From Calonectria ilicicola (taxonomy: Eukaryota > Ascomycota > Sordariomycetes > Hypocreales > Nectriaceae), in NCBI GenBank assembly GCA_020809705.1, contig CP085829.1:6386001-6450000 (forward strand): a stretch of 64,000 nt of DNA, in the 5' to 3' direction. Positions 23,140 to 33,301 of this stretch are shown here, piece by piece. The notes beneath the pieces are model-generated. The model did not search any database and was not told the DNA's origin. It saw only the letters and a program-made list of their open reading frames with translations. The translations under genes were made by a program, and so were the position numbers. The number at the start of each line of letters is the position of its first letter. Within the stretch, counting starts at the first letter, position 1.

Positions 23140-24232
23140 TAGTCTCTGAGGTGTTCTTCCTCTTTTTGCGTACTTGGTGAATCTTTATCAGAGATCTGAA
23201 ATTGGCCTAGACAGAAATTCGAATTCCGATTAGTACTGAAGATGCCCCTGCAGAAGTTGAAACATTGTCCAAACAAAAGTTCCTAATATTTATGAGGGGG
23301 AGGCAATGGCGCACCTCCACGGGTATTTTCTTCAGTGACAAATCAATTGAGTGAGATACGTGTATTCAATTACGATATTTAATGACCCCGATGCTCTCAA
23401 GTTAGTACTAGTGTGATTCTTTTGTCTAAATCTGACGAATCAACACCAAAAATGACCATCATCTCTACTTTTTCCCAATAAGAAAGTAGGCAAAAGTCAG
23501 CCAAACTTGTGATCCATGCACACTTGTTTAGTCCAGAATCATCAGTACTATAAAAGGAATCATTAGTCCTACATCAAATGACCAACAATATACCCAAACT
23601 CTCATCAGCTGAGTCATCACTATAAAGAGGTTCATCGCGTTTTATAACCGTAGAGTTCCTATCCACCTAGTTCTAGGGTTAGAGGATAATATCGATTACT
23701 GATATCATTCCGAAGTCGGCATCGATATCATGCATGAAAGATTTGGGACCAATCTAGCGAAGGAACTTATGTAGCTTGGCCCCCAAAGTCAAAACTCTGC
23801 TGGCCTAGCATTTCACTGCTGCTTAGTTATCTTACCCAACCACGCAAAGGTCACTAGAGGTGCATGATTGGCCAAAGATTAACAAAGATTCCAAAAATTC
23901 CATTCAGATTTGATGTCAGTAAGCATCAGCTCTACTCTGAACCCTTCATATCGATTGGCTACTGAAGGTCCCTGCACTCAGCATCATGCTGTAACACACC
24001 ACATTTCCCGAGCTTTCGCATGGGACGGCTTCCAAGCTGAAACGAAGCCATGCGAATTATACATCCGTTTTCATATCGAAGATTTATATTGGCTAGTTGT
24101 AATTCAGACATTTGGAGAAAATCAGCACTAAGCGCCCTCATCAAGAACTGTCCTCGACAACACAGCGTATAACCGGTCAGCTCTGCAATTTTTGCTTCAT
24201 TCTCCAATCCAGGGCACGGAATCAAGCCACAG
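23140..24232. other. Convergent intergenic region, 1.1 kb
   Basis: Downstream flanks of the two flavin monooxygenases, which face each other. The sequence is A/T-rich and includes two GATATCAT words near 23700-23730. No gene, RNA or repeat of note is seen. Confidence 0.45.
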
Positions 24233-26278
24233 TTAATGATGTACACTATTCTCCACTTCATCTCCTACCAATGTTCCTGGAACCTTGTAGATTCCAAGCT
24301 CGCTTGCCTTGATTTGTAACGCCAAGAGCAGAGAGTAAGATCGACACAAAGCTAAATTGCCACCCATCAGCCAAAAGTTAGGATGACCGCTATGTCGCCA
24401 CATCTGATAAAATCAGCATTCAACTTTCTATCATCGATATAGAGACCGCAAGTTAAACTTACCGAATTGACTTCACCTTCATGGTTAAGATCCCAGTCTT
24501 TTCCTAAATGCGAAGCTACCTTGTCGCCAAAAATCCTGCGCGCAGTGCTATGCATAGTCTCATATCCCGTGGCAAGGACCACAATGTCTGCCTTCAGCTC
24601 GGTGTCATCAGCGAGTAGCAAACCGGTCGGCGTGAATGACTTTACTCCATTTGGGCTGGCTTTGACTCTGATTTTACCATCGATGATCATTTGACTGCAG
24701 CCAATTTCGATATAATAGCCACCGCCACGGGTAATATACTTCCTGTAGATGCCACTTCCATCCTCGCCGAAATCCAGTTGAAATCCCGCATTAGTGAGTC
24801 CAGTTAATATATCCTCATCCACAGTACTAATAGTTTTGGTTCCGTGGGCATTGAGTACGAATTGAACAGGGATCGGCATACTCTGCGCAAAAATATCACA
24901 GTCTTCAGTGGGGGGACCCCCTTCCTCGTAAGAGCCAGTATGCAACATAGGAAGGCCTTTATCGGCTGTAATGACATAGGTTCCGCCACGTTGGAGCATG
25001 GTTACCTGGCCAGCACCGCATTCATAGAAGTTTTGACAGATATCGTGGGCAGAGTTGCCGGATCCGACGACCACAATTTTCTTATTAGAAAGATCGCCAT
25101 GTGCAGTTGCATCAGTATGTTTGCTCCCATGGTAAACAAGGCCGTTGTAGTCCACTTGTCCTGGGAAGCTCGGCACTATAGCATCCCCCACATTTCCAGT
25201 GGCGAGAACAATGTGCTTGGGGTTGATTGTACGAGTTGGTCCATCTCCACGCTTCACTGTAATATTCCAAGACTTGCTCGTTTCGTCAAACGAAGAAGTT
25301 TGGATTCGAGTATCGCACCAAACATTAAGCTCCATCAAGCTGGCGTACGATTCCAGCCAATCCGCGAGCTTATCCTTTGGCATGAAATAAGGCCAGTGAG
25401 AAGGAAAAGGGATATAAGGGAAGTGACAGTATTGGATTGGATCATGAGTTGTCAGTGTCTATAAAAGTTTATCAAATAAGTAGCTGGGCTTGGTCGCAAG
25501 GTTCAGACAGGTTTATGACATTACCTTGTAGCGCTTCCGCCAGCTATCGCCAATACGACCGTTGCGCTCGATTACCAAAGTGGAAACTCCCAACTGCTGA
25601 AGCCGGGCTGAAACTGCAAGGCCTGCCTGACCTAAACCAATGTTAGTGGGGTTTTTGCTGACCTAAATGAGTCTCGGCGGAAGCCTTACCAGCTCCGATA
25701 ACGAACACAACAGGATCTTCATCAACAAACTCTTTTTGCCGATCCCGTCTCTCTTTCCAGTCGCCTCCAGCTGTGTCCACGTATCCAGATGGTCGATACA
25801 ACCCGTGCTTCTCTTCATGATGTTTGAGTTCTTGGAGGGTAAAATTGATCAAGTAGCCCTTCCATTTGTCGTTATCCCCACCATCCATCACCAACCGAAT
25901 CATGCCCTTGCCACGGCCGCAGTAAGACTCAAAACTGAACATGCTCTCAATCCATTGTAAGCCTGGAGCAGCGTTTTTGAAGCTCGGACTGTGAGCGCCA
26001 TGGTCGCGTAAGGAAATAGTGCCAATGGATACATGAGAATTCTCTGTGAAGTAGCTAACGAGGTTCTCTCGGCCAAATATAGTGCGGAAATCCCAACTAA
26101 GAACCAGAAAGTCTCGAATCCACGCATGCTTGACAAAAACTTGGTTGAGATCTTGAAATCTTTTGCTGTCTAAAATTTCGGCAAACTCTGTTAGCCATCG
26201 CTCGCAGATGGTCCGAGCCCGCAGTTGTGAGCCATGGCCTTGCTGCTTAAAAGTAGGTAATTTGATGACATGAGACAT
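24233..26278 (-). CDS. Flavin-containing monooxygenase with N-terminal SnoaL/NTF2-like domain
   Basis: Four exons, 26278..25690, 25631..25525, 25458..24463 and 24403..24233, give 620 aa. All three introns (58, 66 and 59 nt) keep frame. Residues about 30-170 look like the SnoaL/NTF2-like domain often found ahead of fungal flavoprotein monooxygenases. The FAD motif GAGQAG is rebuilt across the first intron, and the second motif VVGSGNSAHD sits in exon 3 after a relaxed FMO signature (YNGLVYHGSKH). LATGYE, typical of the family, comes near the end. The last exon starts MWRHSGHPNFW and carries the conserved MGGNLALCR end. Such enzymes oxidise small substrates with NADPH and O2; the substrate here is unknown. 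I chose MSHVIKLPTF as start, but an in-frame ATG 15 codons upstream (26323) is possible. Confidence 0.85.
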
Positions 26279-26979
26279 GAGACGCAAAATTGTGAAGGGG
26301 CAAGCCGGATGATAAGACAGCAATAGTGATGAATATGTTATAATTCAGGAATTATTAATGACATGGAAATATACAGCAAGGAAAAAGATTATGTCTTAAG
26401 TAGCATTTTGTTCAATGAAGAATTGGGCTCCTGGTCCATTGAAGCAGCATTTTGATCATGAGTTCATTGATTGGATATGACGGCGAAAGAATGACCAACG
26501 ACACGGCCCGAAGATGTTTACGTGATTTTCAGAAGGATCTGATGCTGTCATTCTTTTCCACCCCCACATTCATTCCCCCAGTCCGATCGGCTCGAAGTTA
26601 CACCACCATGTTGAGACACGGCCCGCACATGGCCCGACAACGATAACGAACGACCTCCCCACATCACAATGTCAGCAAGCTCCCCGCCAGACAAACCAGT
26701 TCGCACTCAAACATGCCTTCGGGAAAATTTGATGATTACATAAACGCAACGGCATCTAAAATGCTATTATTACTATAGAACTTTTTGCGAGATCGCCAGA
26801 AGACAAGGTCGGTAGAATAGCCGCATCACTGCCGCTTTAGTTGTTCGGAACGCTCGATGAACGAACCAGTCACGATGGGAAAACATGCACTCTTAAGATG
26901 AAAAGAACTCGAATGAAACCAAGATAAGTTCTATTCATTCATATCAACAACACTACTCAAGTAAATTAATTAAGTGCTC
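26279..26979. promoter_or_regulatory. Upstream region of the second FMO with two copies of GACACGGCCCG
   Basis: No gene is seen. Two exact direct copies of the 11-mer GACACGGCCCG lie at 26500-26510 and 26615-26625, that is 222 and 337 bp upstream of the FMO start. The same word recurs as an inverted pair upstream of the Zn2Cys6 gene. The right part is the 3' flank of the wall-protein gene. Confidence 0.35.
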
Positions 26980-29900
26980 TTAAAGAGCAAAGAAGAAGGC
27001 AGCAACCAAAGAAAAGATGCTAACAGCGTAGGTACCGGCACCCGAAGCATAGACAGGGGTAGGGGCAGGGGAGTGGTAAGATCCAGAGTTGGAACCAGAG
27101 CTAGATCCAGATCCATAGTTATTGGAACCGGAGCTAGAACCGGAACCAGAGTTGGAGCCGGAGCTGGAGCCGGAACCGTAGTTGCTGGAACCAGAGCTAG
27201 ATCCGGAGCCAGAACCATAGCTAGCACTGGGGGTGGAGACAGACTCCGAACCGTAGGTCTGGGTGCCATTGTGGTATCCGGAGCCGTAGGAACCGGCACC
27301 TGAGCTAGGACCGGAGCCGGAGCCATAGCTGTTAGAACCGGAACCAGAGTTGTTGGGACCGGAGCTGGAACCAGAGCCGTAGTTGTTAGACCCAGAGCTG
27401 GATCCGGAACCAGAGTTGCTGGGACCGGACTCAGAGCCAGAACCGTAGCTAGTGGTAGAGTTGGAGCCAGGACCATAGTTCTCAGAGCCAGAGCCAGATC
27501 CATAGTTGTTAGAACCAGAGCTGGAGCCAGAGCCGTAGTTACCAGAGCCGGAGCTGGAGCCAGGACCATAGTTGTCAGAACCGGAGCTGGAACCGGAACC
27601 GTTGGCGCCATTGTTGGAACCAGAGCCGTAGTTGTCAGAGCCAGAGCTGGAACCGTTGGAGCCAGAGCTGGAGCCAGAACCGTTAGAGCCAGATCCAGGG
27701 TTGTTGGAACCCGAGCTTGAACCGGAGCCATAGTTGCCGGAGCCGGAACCAGAGTTGTTAGAACCAGAGCTGGAGCCGGAGCCATAGTTATTAGAACCAG
27801 AGCCGTGGTTAGAACCAGAGCTGGAGCCGGAACCATAGCTGTCAGAGCCAGAGCCGTAGCCAGAGTCAGAGCCTGAGCCAGGGTAGCCGGCGCTAGACTC
27901 AGAACCAGAGTAGCTTGAACCCTCCTGCTCAGGCTTGAAAACAACAGCACCCTCGCCGCACTCATCTCCGGTGCAAGGCTCGGCAGTGTAGACAACATCG
28001 TGGGTTTCCTCGTCGGAGCAAACCTCGGGCTTGTAGACAGTCAGGCCGTTGCAGCTCTCACCAGTGCACTTCTTGGGGATGTAGGAGACACCGCCCTTGC
28101 ACGAGCAGGGAACAGTAACGTAAACAACCTCATCCTCAGAGCAGTCCTTTCCGGCGTAAGCCTTCAAGGTGTAGGGGGTCTTGGGAGCCTTGGGAGCGCT
28201 GGTGGCCTGGGCAGACTCAGTGCAGGGAACGGTGGTGAAGATGGTCATAACCTCAGTGGTCACAGAGCCAACAGGGCAGTTCTTGACATAAGAGGGGCAC
28301 TTAGTGATGGTGTAGACCTTAGTAGAGTGGATGGTGCTAACCTCCTGAGTAGGAGCAGCATACGAACCACCGTGCTGTCCGGCAGGGCGAGTGACCTTGA
28401 CGAATCCAGTAGACTCAGTGCAGCTAGTAGAGTGTGTCATGGTGACACCACCGTAGCTGACACCGTGACCCTTGCCGGTAGGAGCAGTGTAAGCACCAGA
28501 TCCACCATTGCCGCTTTGGTAACCATTGCCACCAGGTGCGCTGTAGGCACCGCTGCTGCCAGTGGGGGAAGAGTAGGCGCCGCCATTGTTTCCGCCGTTT
28601 CCGCCGTTTCCACCGTAGACAGTGACAACAGAAGTGGTGGAGCCAGTAGAGCTTCCAGTGTTGTGCTCCTCGCCGCCTTCAGTGCCAGTACCGTATGGAG
28701 TACCAGAAGAAGCACTGGTGGTGCCAGTTGAGGTTCCAGTAGGCGTGGTGCCGGGAGTAACGGGAGAGTCGGTGGGAGTGTCAACGGGAGTAACAATAGG
28801 AGTGACAACGGGTGTGTTGACAGGTGTGTCCACAGGAGTGACGGGGGTATCGACAGGAGTATCAACTGGAGTAACAGGTGTCACAACAGGTGTATCGATG
28901 GGTGTGACCACAGGGGTATCAACAGGAGTAACGGGAGTATCAACTGGGGTAACCACAGGAGTAACAACGGGAGTATCAACGGGAGTAACAACTGGTGTGT
29001 CGACAGGAGTGACAACGGGAGTCACAACAGGAGTGTCAACAGGAGTGTCAACCGGCGTCACAATAGGAGTGACAACAGGAGTAACCACAGGTGTATCAAC
29101 GGGAGTGACAACAGGAGTATCAACAGGAGTGACAACTGGGGTGACAACGGGTGTGTCGACTGGGGTAACCACAGGCGTATCAACGGGGGTAACAACAGGT
29201 GTATCAACAGGCGTGTCCACGGGAGTGTTGATAGGCACCACAGGTGTAACAACCGGGGTATCAACAGGTGTGACAACAGGAGTATCGACAGGAGTGACAA
29301 CAGGAGTAACAACCGGGGTATCAACAGGAGTGACAACGGGAGTGTCAACTGGAGTAACCACAGGAGTAACTACAGGTGTATCGACGGGTGTCACAACTGG
29401 AGTATCAACTGGAGTGTCGACGGGGGTGTTAACAGGAACAACAGGAGTCACAACTGGCGTATTTACAGGAGTAACCACAGGTGTATCAACTGGAGTAACA
29501 ACGGGTGTATCAACTGGCGTAATAACCGGCGTGTTGACAGGAACAACAGGAGTCACCACGGGAGTGTCGACAGGAGTAACGACCGGAGTATCAACGGGGG
29601 TGACAACGGGGGTGACAACAGGTGTATCGACTGGTGTATCAACAGGAGTGTTAACAGGGACCACAGGAGTGACGACCGGAGTGTCGACTGGAGTGACGAT
29701 AGGAGTGTTGTATGGAGTGTCAACTGGGGTATTGACAGGAACCACTGGGGTCACAACCGGGGTGTCAACAGGAGTAACAACGGGTGTATCAACAGGCGTG
29801 TCCACGGGAGTGTTGACAGGCACCACAGGTGTAACAACCGGGGTATCAACGGGGGTGACAACAGGAGTATCGACAGGTGTGTTAACCGGGACCACAGGAG

Positions 29901-31410
29901 TGACAACCGGGGTATCAACGGGAGTCACAACGGGTGTATCGACAGGCGTGACAACTGGGGTATCAACCGGGGTATCGACAGGAGTGTTGACAGGAACAAC
30001 GGGTGTCACCACGGGCGTGTCAACTGGGGTAACAACAGGCGTATCAACGGGAGTGACAACGGGAGTGACAACAGGAGTGTCGACGGGAGTGTTGACAGGC
30101 ACCACAGGTGTAACAACCGGGGTATCAACAGGTGTGACAACAGGAGTATCGATAGGAGTGTCAACGGGAGTGTTGACCGGGACCACAGGAGTCACAACGG
30201 GTGTATCGACAGGAGTGACAACTGGGGTATCAACCGGGGTATCGACAGGAGTGTTAACAGGAACAACTGGTGTCACCACGGGCGTGTCAACTGGCGTGAC
30301 AACTGGGGTAACAACAGGCGTATCAACGGGAGTGTCGACGGGAGTGACAACAGGAGTGTTGACAGGAACAACAGGAGTCACCACTGGTGTGTCAACTGGA
30401 GTAACAACTGGAGTATCAATAGGTGTGTCAACGGGAGTGTTGACTGGGACAACGGGTGTTACCACGGGGGTGTCGACGGGAGTGACGACGGGAGTGTCAA
30501 CAGGCGTGTCAACAGGAGTGTTGGCTGGGACAACCGGCGTCACCACTGGTGTGTCAACTGGGGTAACAACCGGAGTGTTGACAGGTGTATCAACGGGAGT
30601 GACAGGCGCAACTGGGGTAACAACCGGAGTATCGACAGGAGTGTCGACTGGGGTGTTGACAGGAACAACCGGTGTCACGACAGGCGTGTCAACAGGAGTG
30701 ACAACAGGCGTGTCGACGGGAGTATTAACGGGCGCAACTGGGGTAACTACCGGAGTGTCAACTGGAGTGTTGACGGGAACAACTGGGGTAACCACAGGCG
30801 TGTCAACGGGAGTGACAACGGGGGTGTTGACAGGTGTGTCGACTGGGGTGTTAACGGGAACTACCGGGGTAACTACCGGAGTGTCGATGGGGGTATCGAC
30901 AGGAGTGTTGACTGGAGCAACTGGTGTTACTACAGGTGTGTCGACGGGGGTGTTGACGGGCACAACTGGGGTTACGACCGGAGCATCAACAGGAGTGTCG
31001 ACAGGAGTGTTGACTGGAGTGTTGACAGGCGCCACTGGGGTCACAACTGGAGTGACTGGGTTGTCGACCGGAGTATTATCGATTGGCGTGTAAACGGGTT
31101 CGTCAACTGGTTCAACTGGCGTAATTATCGGAGTCGCAACCGGGGTCACGACTGGAGTATCGACAGGAGCATCCGGGGCAACTGGCGTAGGTTCGGATGG
31201 AGTCTGGACTGGAGTGTTCTCCGGAACATCGACTGGGCCGTCAACTGGAGTGTTCTCGGCAACCGGTGTCACAACTGGGGTTGCGATTGGTGTGACATCA
31301 GGAAAGGCGTAAGGGTCTCCAGCAGCGCGCTCCTCAACCTTGGGAACAGCCAGGGCCACAGAGCCCGGAATGGCCAGAAGGCCAGCAACGAATACGTGCC
31401 TATAACGCAT
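26980..31410 (-). CDS. Secreted GPI-anchored wall protein with PVxT and Ser/Gly/Asn repeats
   Basis: A single exon of 1476 aa. It starts at MRYRHVFVAGLLAIPGSVAL, a clear signal peptide, with the cut likely near ALAVP. A Pro/Val/Thr-rich region of about 850 residues follows, built from tetrapeptides PVDT, PVVT and PVNT with an occasional PVVPVNT. Next come a Gly/Asn-rich linker and a Cys domain of about a dozen Cys, with repeated phrases such as VYTITKCP, VVYVTVPCSC and CTGDECGEG (about 27920-28440). A tail of YGSGSSSGSN-type repeats follows. The end (SGAGTYAVSIFSLVAAFFFAL) has the form of a GPI-attachment signal. Such proteins are O-glycosylated stalks that present a domain at the cell wall, often with adhesin-like roles. 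The specific function is unknown, and copy number may vary between strains. An in-frame ATG nine codons upstream is less likely. Confidence 0.85.
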   Translation of the reverse strand: MRYRHVFVAGLLAIPGSVALAVPKVEERAAGDPYAFPDVTPIATPVVTPVAENTPVDGPVDVPENTPVQTPSEPTPVAPDAPVDTPVVTPVATPIITPVEPVDEPVYTPIDNTPVDNPVTPVVTPVAPVNTPVNTPVDTPVDAPVVTPVVPVNTPVDTPVVTPVAPVNTPVDTPIDTPVVTPVVPVNTPVDTPVNTPVVTPVDTPVVTPVVPVNTPVDTPVVTPVAPVNTPVDTPVVTPVDTPVVTPVVPVNTPVDTPVDTPVVTPVAPVTPVDTPVNTPVVTPVDTPVVTPVVPANTPVDTPVDTPVVTPVDTPVVTPVVPVNTPVDTPIDTPVVTPVDTPVVTPVVPVNTPVVTPVDTPVDTPVVTPVVTPVDTPVVTPVVPVNTPVDTPVDTPVVTPVDTPVVTPVVPVNTPVDTPIDTPVVTPVDTPVVTPVVPVNTPVDTPVVTPVVTPVDTPVVTPVDTPVVTPVVPVNTPVDTPVDTPVVTPVDTPVVTPVDTPVVTPVVPVNTPVDTPVVTPVDTPVVTPVVPVNTPVDTPVDTPVVTPVDTPVVTPVVPVNTPVDTPYNTPIVTPVDTPVVTPVVPVNTPVDTPVDTPVVTPVVTPVDTPVVTPVDTPVVTPVVPVNTPVITPVDTPVVTPVDTPVVTPVNTPVVTPVVPVNTPVDTPVDTPVVTPVDTPVVTPVVTPVDTPVVTPVDTPVVTPVVTPVDTPVVTPVDTPVVTPVVPINTPVDTPVDTPVVTPVDTPVVTPVDTPVVTPVVTPVDTPVVTPVDTPVVTPVVTPIVTPVDTPVDTPVVTPVVTPVDTPVVTPVDTPVVTPVVTPVDTPVTPVDTPVVTPIDTPVVTPVTPVDTPVDTPVTPVDTPVNTPVVTPIVTPVDTPTDSPVTPGTTPTGTSTGTTSASSGTPYGTGTEGGEEHNTGSSTGSTTSVVTVYGGNGGNGGNNGGAYSSPTGSSGAYSAPGGNGYQSGNGGSGAYTAPTGKGHGVSYGGVTMTHSTSCTESTGFVKVTRPAGQHGGSYAAPTQEVSTIHSTKVYTITKCPSYVKNCPVGSVTTEVMTIFTTVPCTESAQATSAPKAPKTPYTLKAYAGKDCSEDEVVYVTVPCSCKGGVSYIPKKCTGESCNGLTVYKPEVCSDEETHDVVYTAEPCTGDECGEGAVVFKPEQEGSSYSGSESSAGYPGSGSDSGYGSGSDSYGSGSSSGSNHGSGSNNYGSGSSSGSNNSGSGSGNYGSGSSSGSNNPGSGSNGSGSSSGSNGSSSGSDNYGSGSNNGANGSGSSSGSDNYGPGSSSGSGNYGSGSSSGSNNYGSGSGSENYGPGSNSTTSYGSGSESGPSNSGSGSSSGSNNYGSGSSSGPNNSGSGSNSYGSGSGPSSGAGSYGSGYHNGTQTYGSESVSTPSASYGSGSGSSSGSSNYGSGSSSGSNSGSGSSSGSNNYGSGSSSGSNSGSYHSPAPTPVYASGAGTYAVSIFSLVAAFFFAL
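27020..27915 (-). repeat. Ser/Gly/Asn/Tyr-coding imperfect repeat
   Basis: Imperfect units of roughly 24-45 bp coding for variants of NYGSGSSSGSN fill the 3' part of the wall-protein gene. The repeat keeps frame throughout. Another minus-strand frame is also open here, only because of the base periodicity. Confidence 0.8.
28745..31310 (-). repeat. Degenerate 12-bp coding minisatellite (PVxT tetrapeptide array)
   Basis: About 2.5 kb of tandem units of 12 bp, with third-base variation and 21-bp PVVPVNT insertions, inside the wall-protein gene. Higher-order blocks of roughly 100-170 bp are visible as recurring strings ending in PVVPVNT. There are no stops and the frame is kept. The opposite strand is open too (28622-31093) with a GVTTGVSTG-type translation, an artefact of the periodicity. 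Confidence 0.9.
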
Positions 31411-33301
31411 GATTATTAAGTCTAAATCGACTAACAAATAAAAACGAATGTGGACCCTTTACAGGGCAGAAAAAGAGTGAATGTAAGGCAATGAGCGACT
31501 TGGGTAAGAAATCAAAGGGGATCTGAAGACCTCATATACTTATATCATGTTTTACCCGCACTATTGAATCGGGGCATGTGGCCCCCCTGTGGATCCTGAG
31601 TCAACAGAAAACAAAACAACCTTCACCCGGCAGGGCTGTTACCGAAGCGAGGCAGAGATTCAACCTTGTCCCTAGGGGGCTGAGGAAGCAACCAACAGAC
31701 AGGCATGAAGGAGTCCAAGCCCTTGCTGATTGAGTGCTCCAAGCGCGAAGGTGAATGAGGCTAATCCTCAAGCAATGCTAGACCGGGTGGAACGAACTGC
31801 ACAAGCTGCATTACCCCTTGCATGTTATGCGTGGTAAACGTCTGGAAGGCCCAGTTGGGCATCTTCTTCGCCCTGAGCTACTGCGACTAATGCGCTGTGG
31901 CTCAATCAGAGCGCCCCTCCCCCTCAGGACCAGAAAGATCTGAGCTCCATCCCAGAGCGCTACGGGGCTCATCTCCCGTGAGACATGGTGGACGAGAAAT
32001 CCAGGCAGGCGGTAACTTCTGACAGATCATCCTGTTACCCCTGTTCTGCCGATGTTTACTGTGTCTTGGCAGGGTCCCCTTTGCCAGAACGGCTCCGCCT
32101 ATCGCTATGAACCGGTCGTCGGCATTGAAATTTTGTTATTGATTCACCAAGCAAAAAAGAAAAGAGAAAAGAGAGAAAAAAGAAAATCCCAACCTCATGG
32201 CGCCCCTTTCCCTCATCCTTCCCTCCCCGTCCCTGCAAGCCCTCCGAAGCGGTAGGTTGACGAGTCACTATCCCAATAGCTCCAACCTAGAGCGCTGAGC
32301 TAGGCGCCCCCCACGGGCGGGACCCCGGCAGCGCCATCAAGCAGCCGTACCGCTGGATCTAAACTAGGGCGTTTGATTGGTACGGAGCCGACCAAGCTCC
32401 TTGTCCGAAATTGCGCACTGTCAGCTCATGAGCTCTTGTCCCAGGCCTGTCTGTTTGCTTGCCACCTGGTGATCTTGGCCAAGCATGCCGAGCCCGTCCA
32501 GGACTCTAATCAGGAAAGGCAGCGGCACAGAGCCCGTGATCCTTCAGGGATTGAGGCCTGGATCGATCCATTTGCCCCACCAAGTCCACCTTATAGAGTC
32601 GGATAGGGCTGTTGTAAATTTCGAGCAACGTTGGGCCTGAAGGTGTTGATGGCTGAATCAAGCGAGCTTGGAGCATCACAGCTGTCAACCAGAAAGAAAA
32701 TCGCCCATTTCCGCGTACACAATTCCATAGCTCGAAAAACAGCATTTTGCCGGTGCTCCCGCCTCTGGCACAAAAAAGCAACCGGAAATGAAAAACTTGG
32801 CCCGATTCATGCTCGCCGCCGCCACGGTCACAGCACGATTTCAGCCGCTCCTCCAGCTATGGCTGCTAGCGCATCGCCTAGTGGCGATACTAAGGCGGAA
32901 TTAGCGCCACGTCTCCTGCGCAGCCAAGGAGATGCTCGCCATGGTTATTTTAAAGCCTGGGCGGTTCATTACATTACGTACGCCCCTCTGCCACAGGAAT
33001 GATATCACCAACAGCCAGCGGTCAGAATCATGTCCGGTGACATGTCCTGATACACTGATCTGTTTGCCAAGCCCGCCGAATGCTTTTTCGCTCTGTTGGT
33101 TGGCCCCAAGTAGCGACGAAGCCAATCGCTTTTTTGTTCCAATTTTTTCTCTGCGTCTCCACTACTGTGCTCTGCTCTCTCATCTCCATTGCGACTTATC
33201 CCCGCAATTTCTTCAGCACCCATCATCGTACGTGGTGTGGGCTCTCGCGTCCCTTTTCCCAAACGGTTTGGCCGACGGCGTATTTCCCCATCACCCACTG
33301 C
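31411..33301. other. Intergenic, 1.9 kb; upstream of the wall-protein gene
   Basis: Presumed promoter of the wall-protein gene, with TATA-like words near 31537-31550, and the 3' flank of the Zn2Cys6 gene. A 35-nt pure purine tract lies at about 32153-32187. Many overlapping short frames between 32370 and 33370 occur on both strands without motifs, so I see no gene. Confidence 0.45.

Noticed and set aside
1119..26655. A 15-bp exact match (CGATAACGAACGACC) at 1119-1133 and 26641-26655
   Set aside because: A few 15-mer matches are expected by chance in 64 kb on both strands; the flanks do not match.
26970..27998. A 342-codon Leu/Ala/Pro/Val-rich minus-strand frame overlapping the end of the wall-protein gene
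   Set aside because: It is the neighbouring frame of the Ser/Gly repeat, with low-complexity composition caused by the repeat.
28622..31093. An 823-codon open frame on the plus strand, antisense to the wall-protein gene
   Set aside because: It arises from the 12-bp periodicity of the repeat; it has a GVTTGVSTG-type translation without signal peptide or domain and ends with the array.
28745..31310. CRISPR-like or non-coding tandem array
   Set aside because: Units are contiguous 12-bp coding repeats without unique spacers, in a eukaryotic gene.
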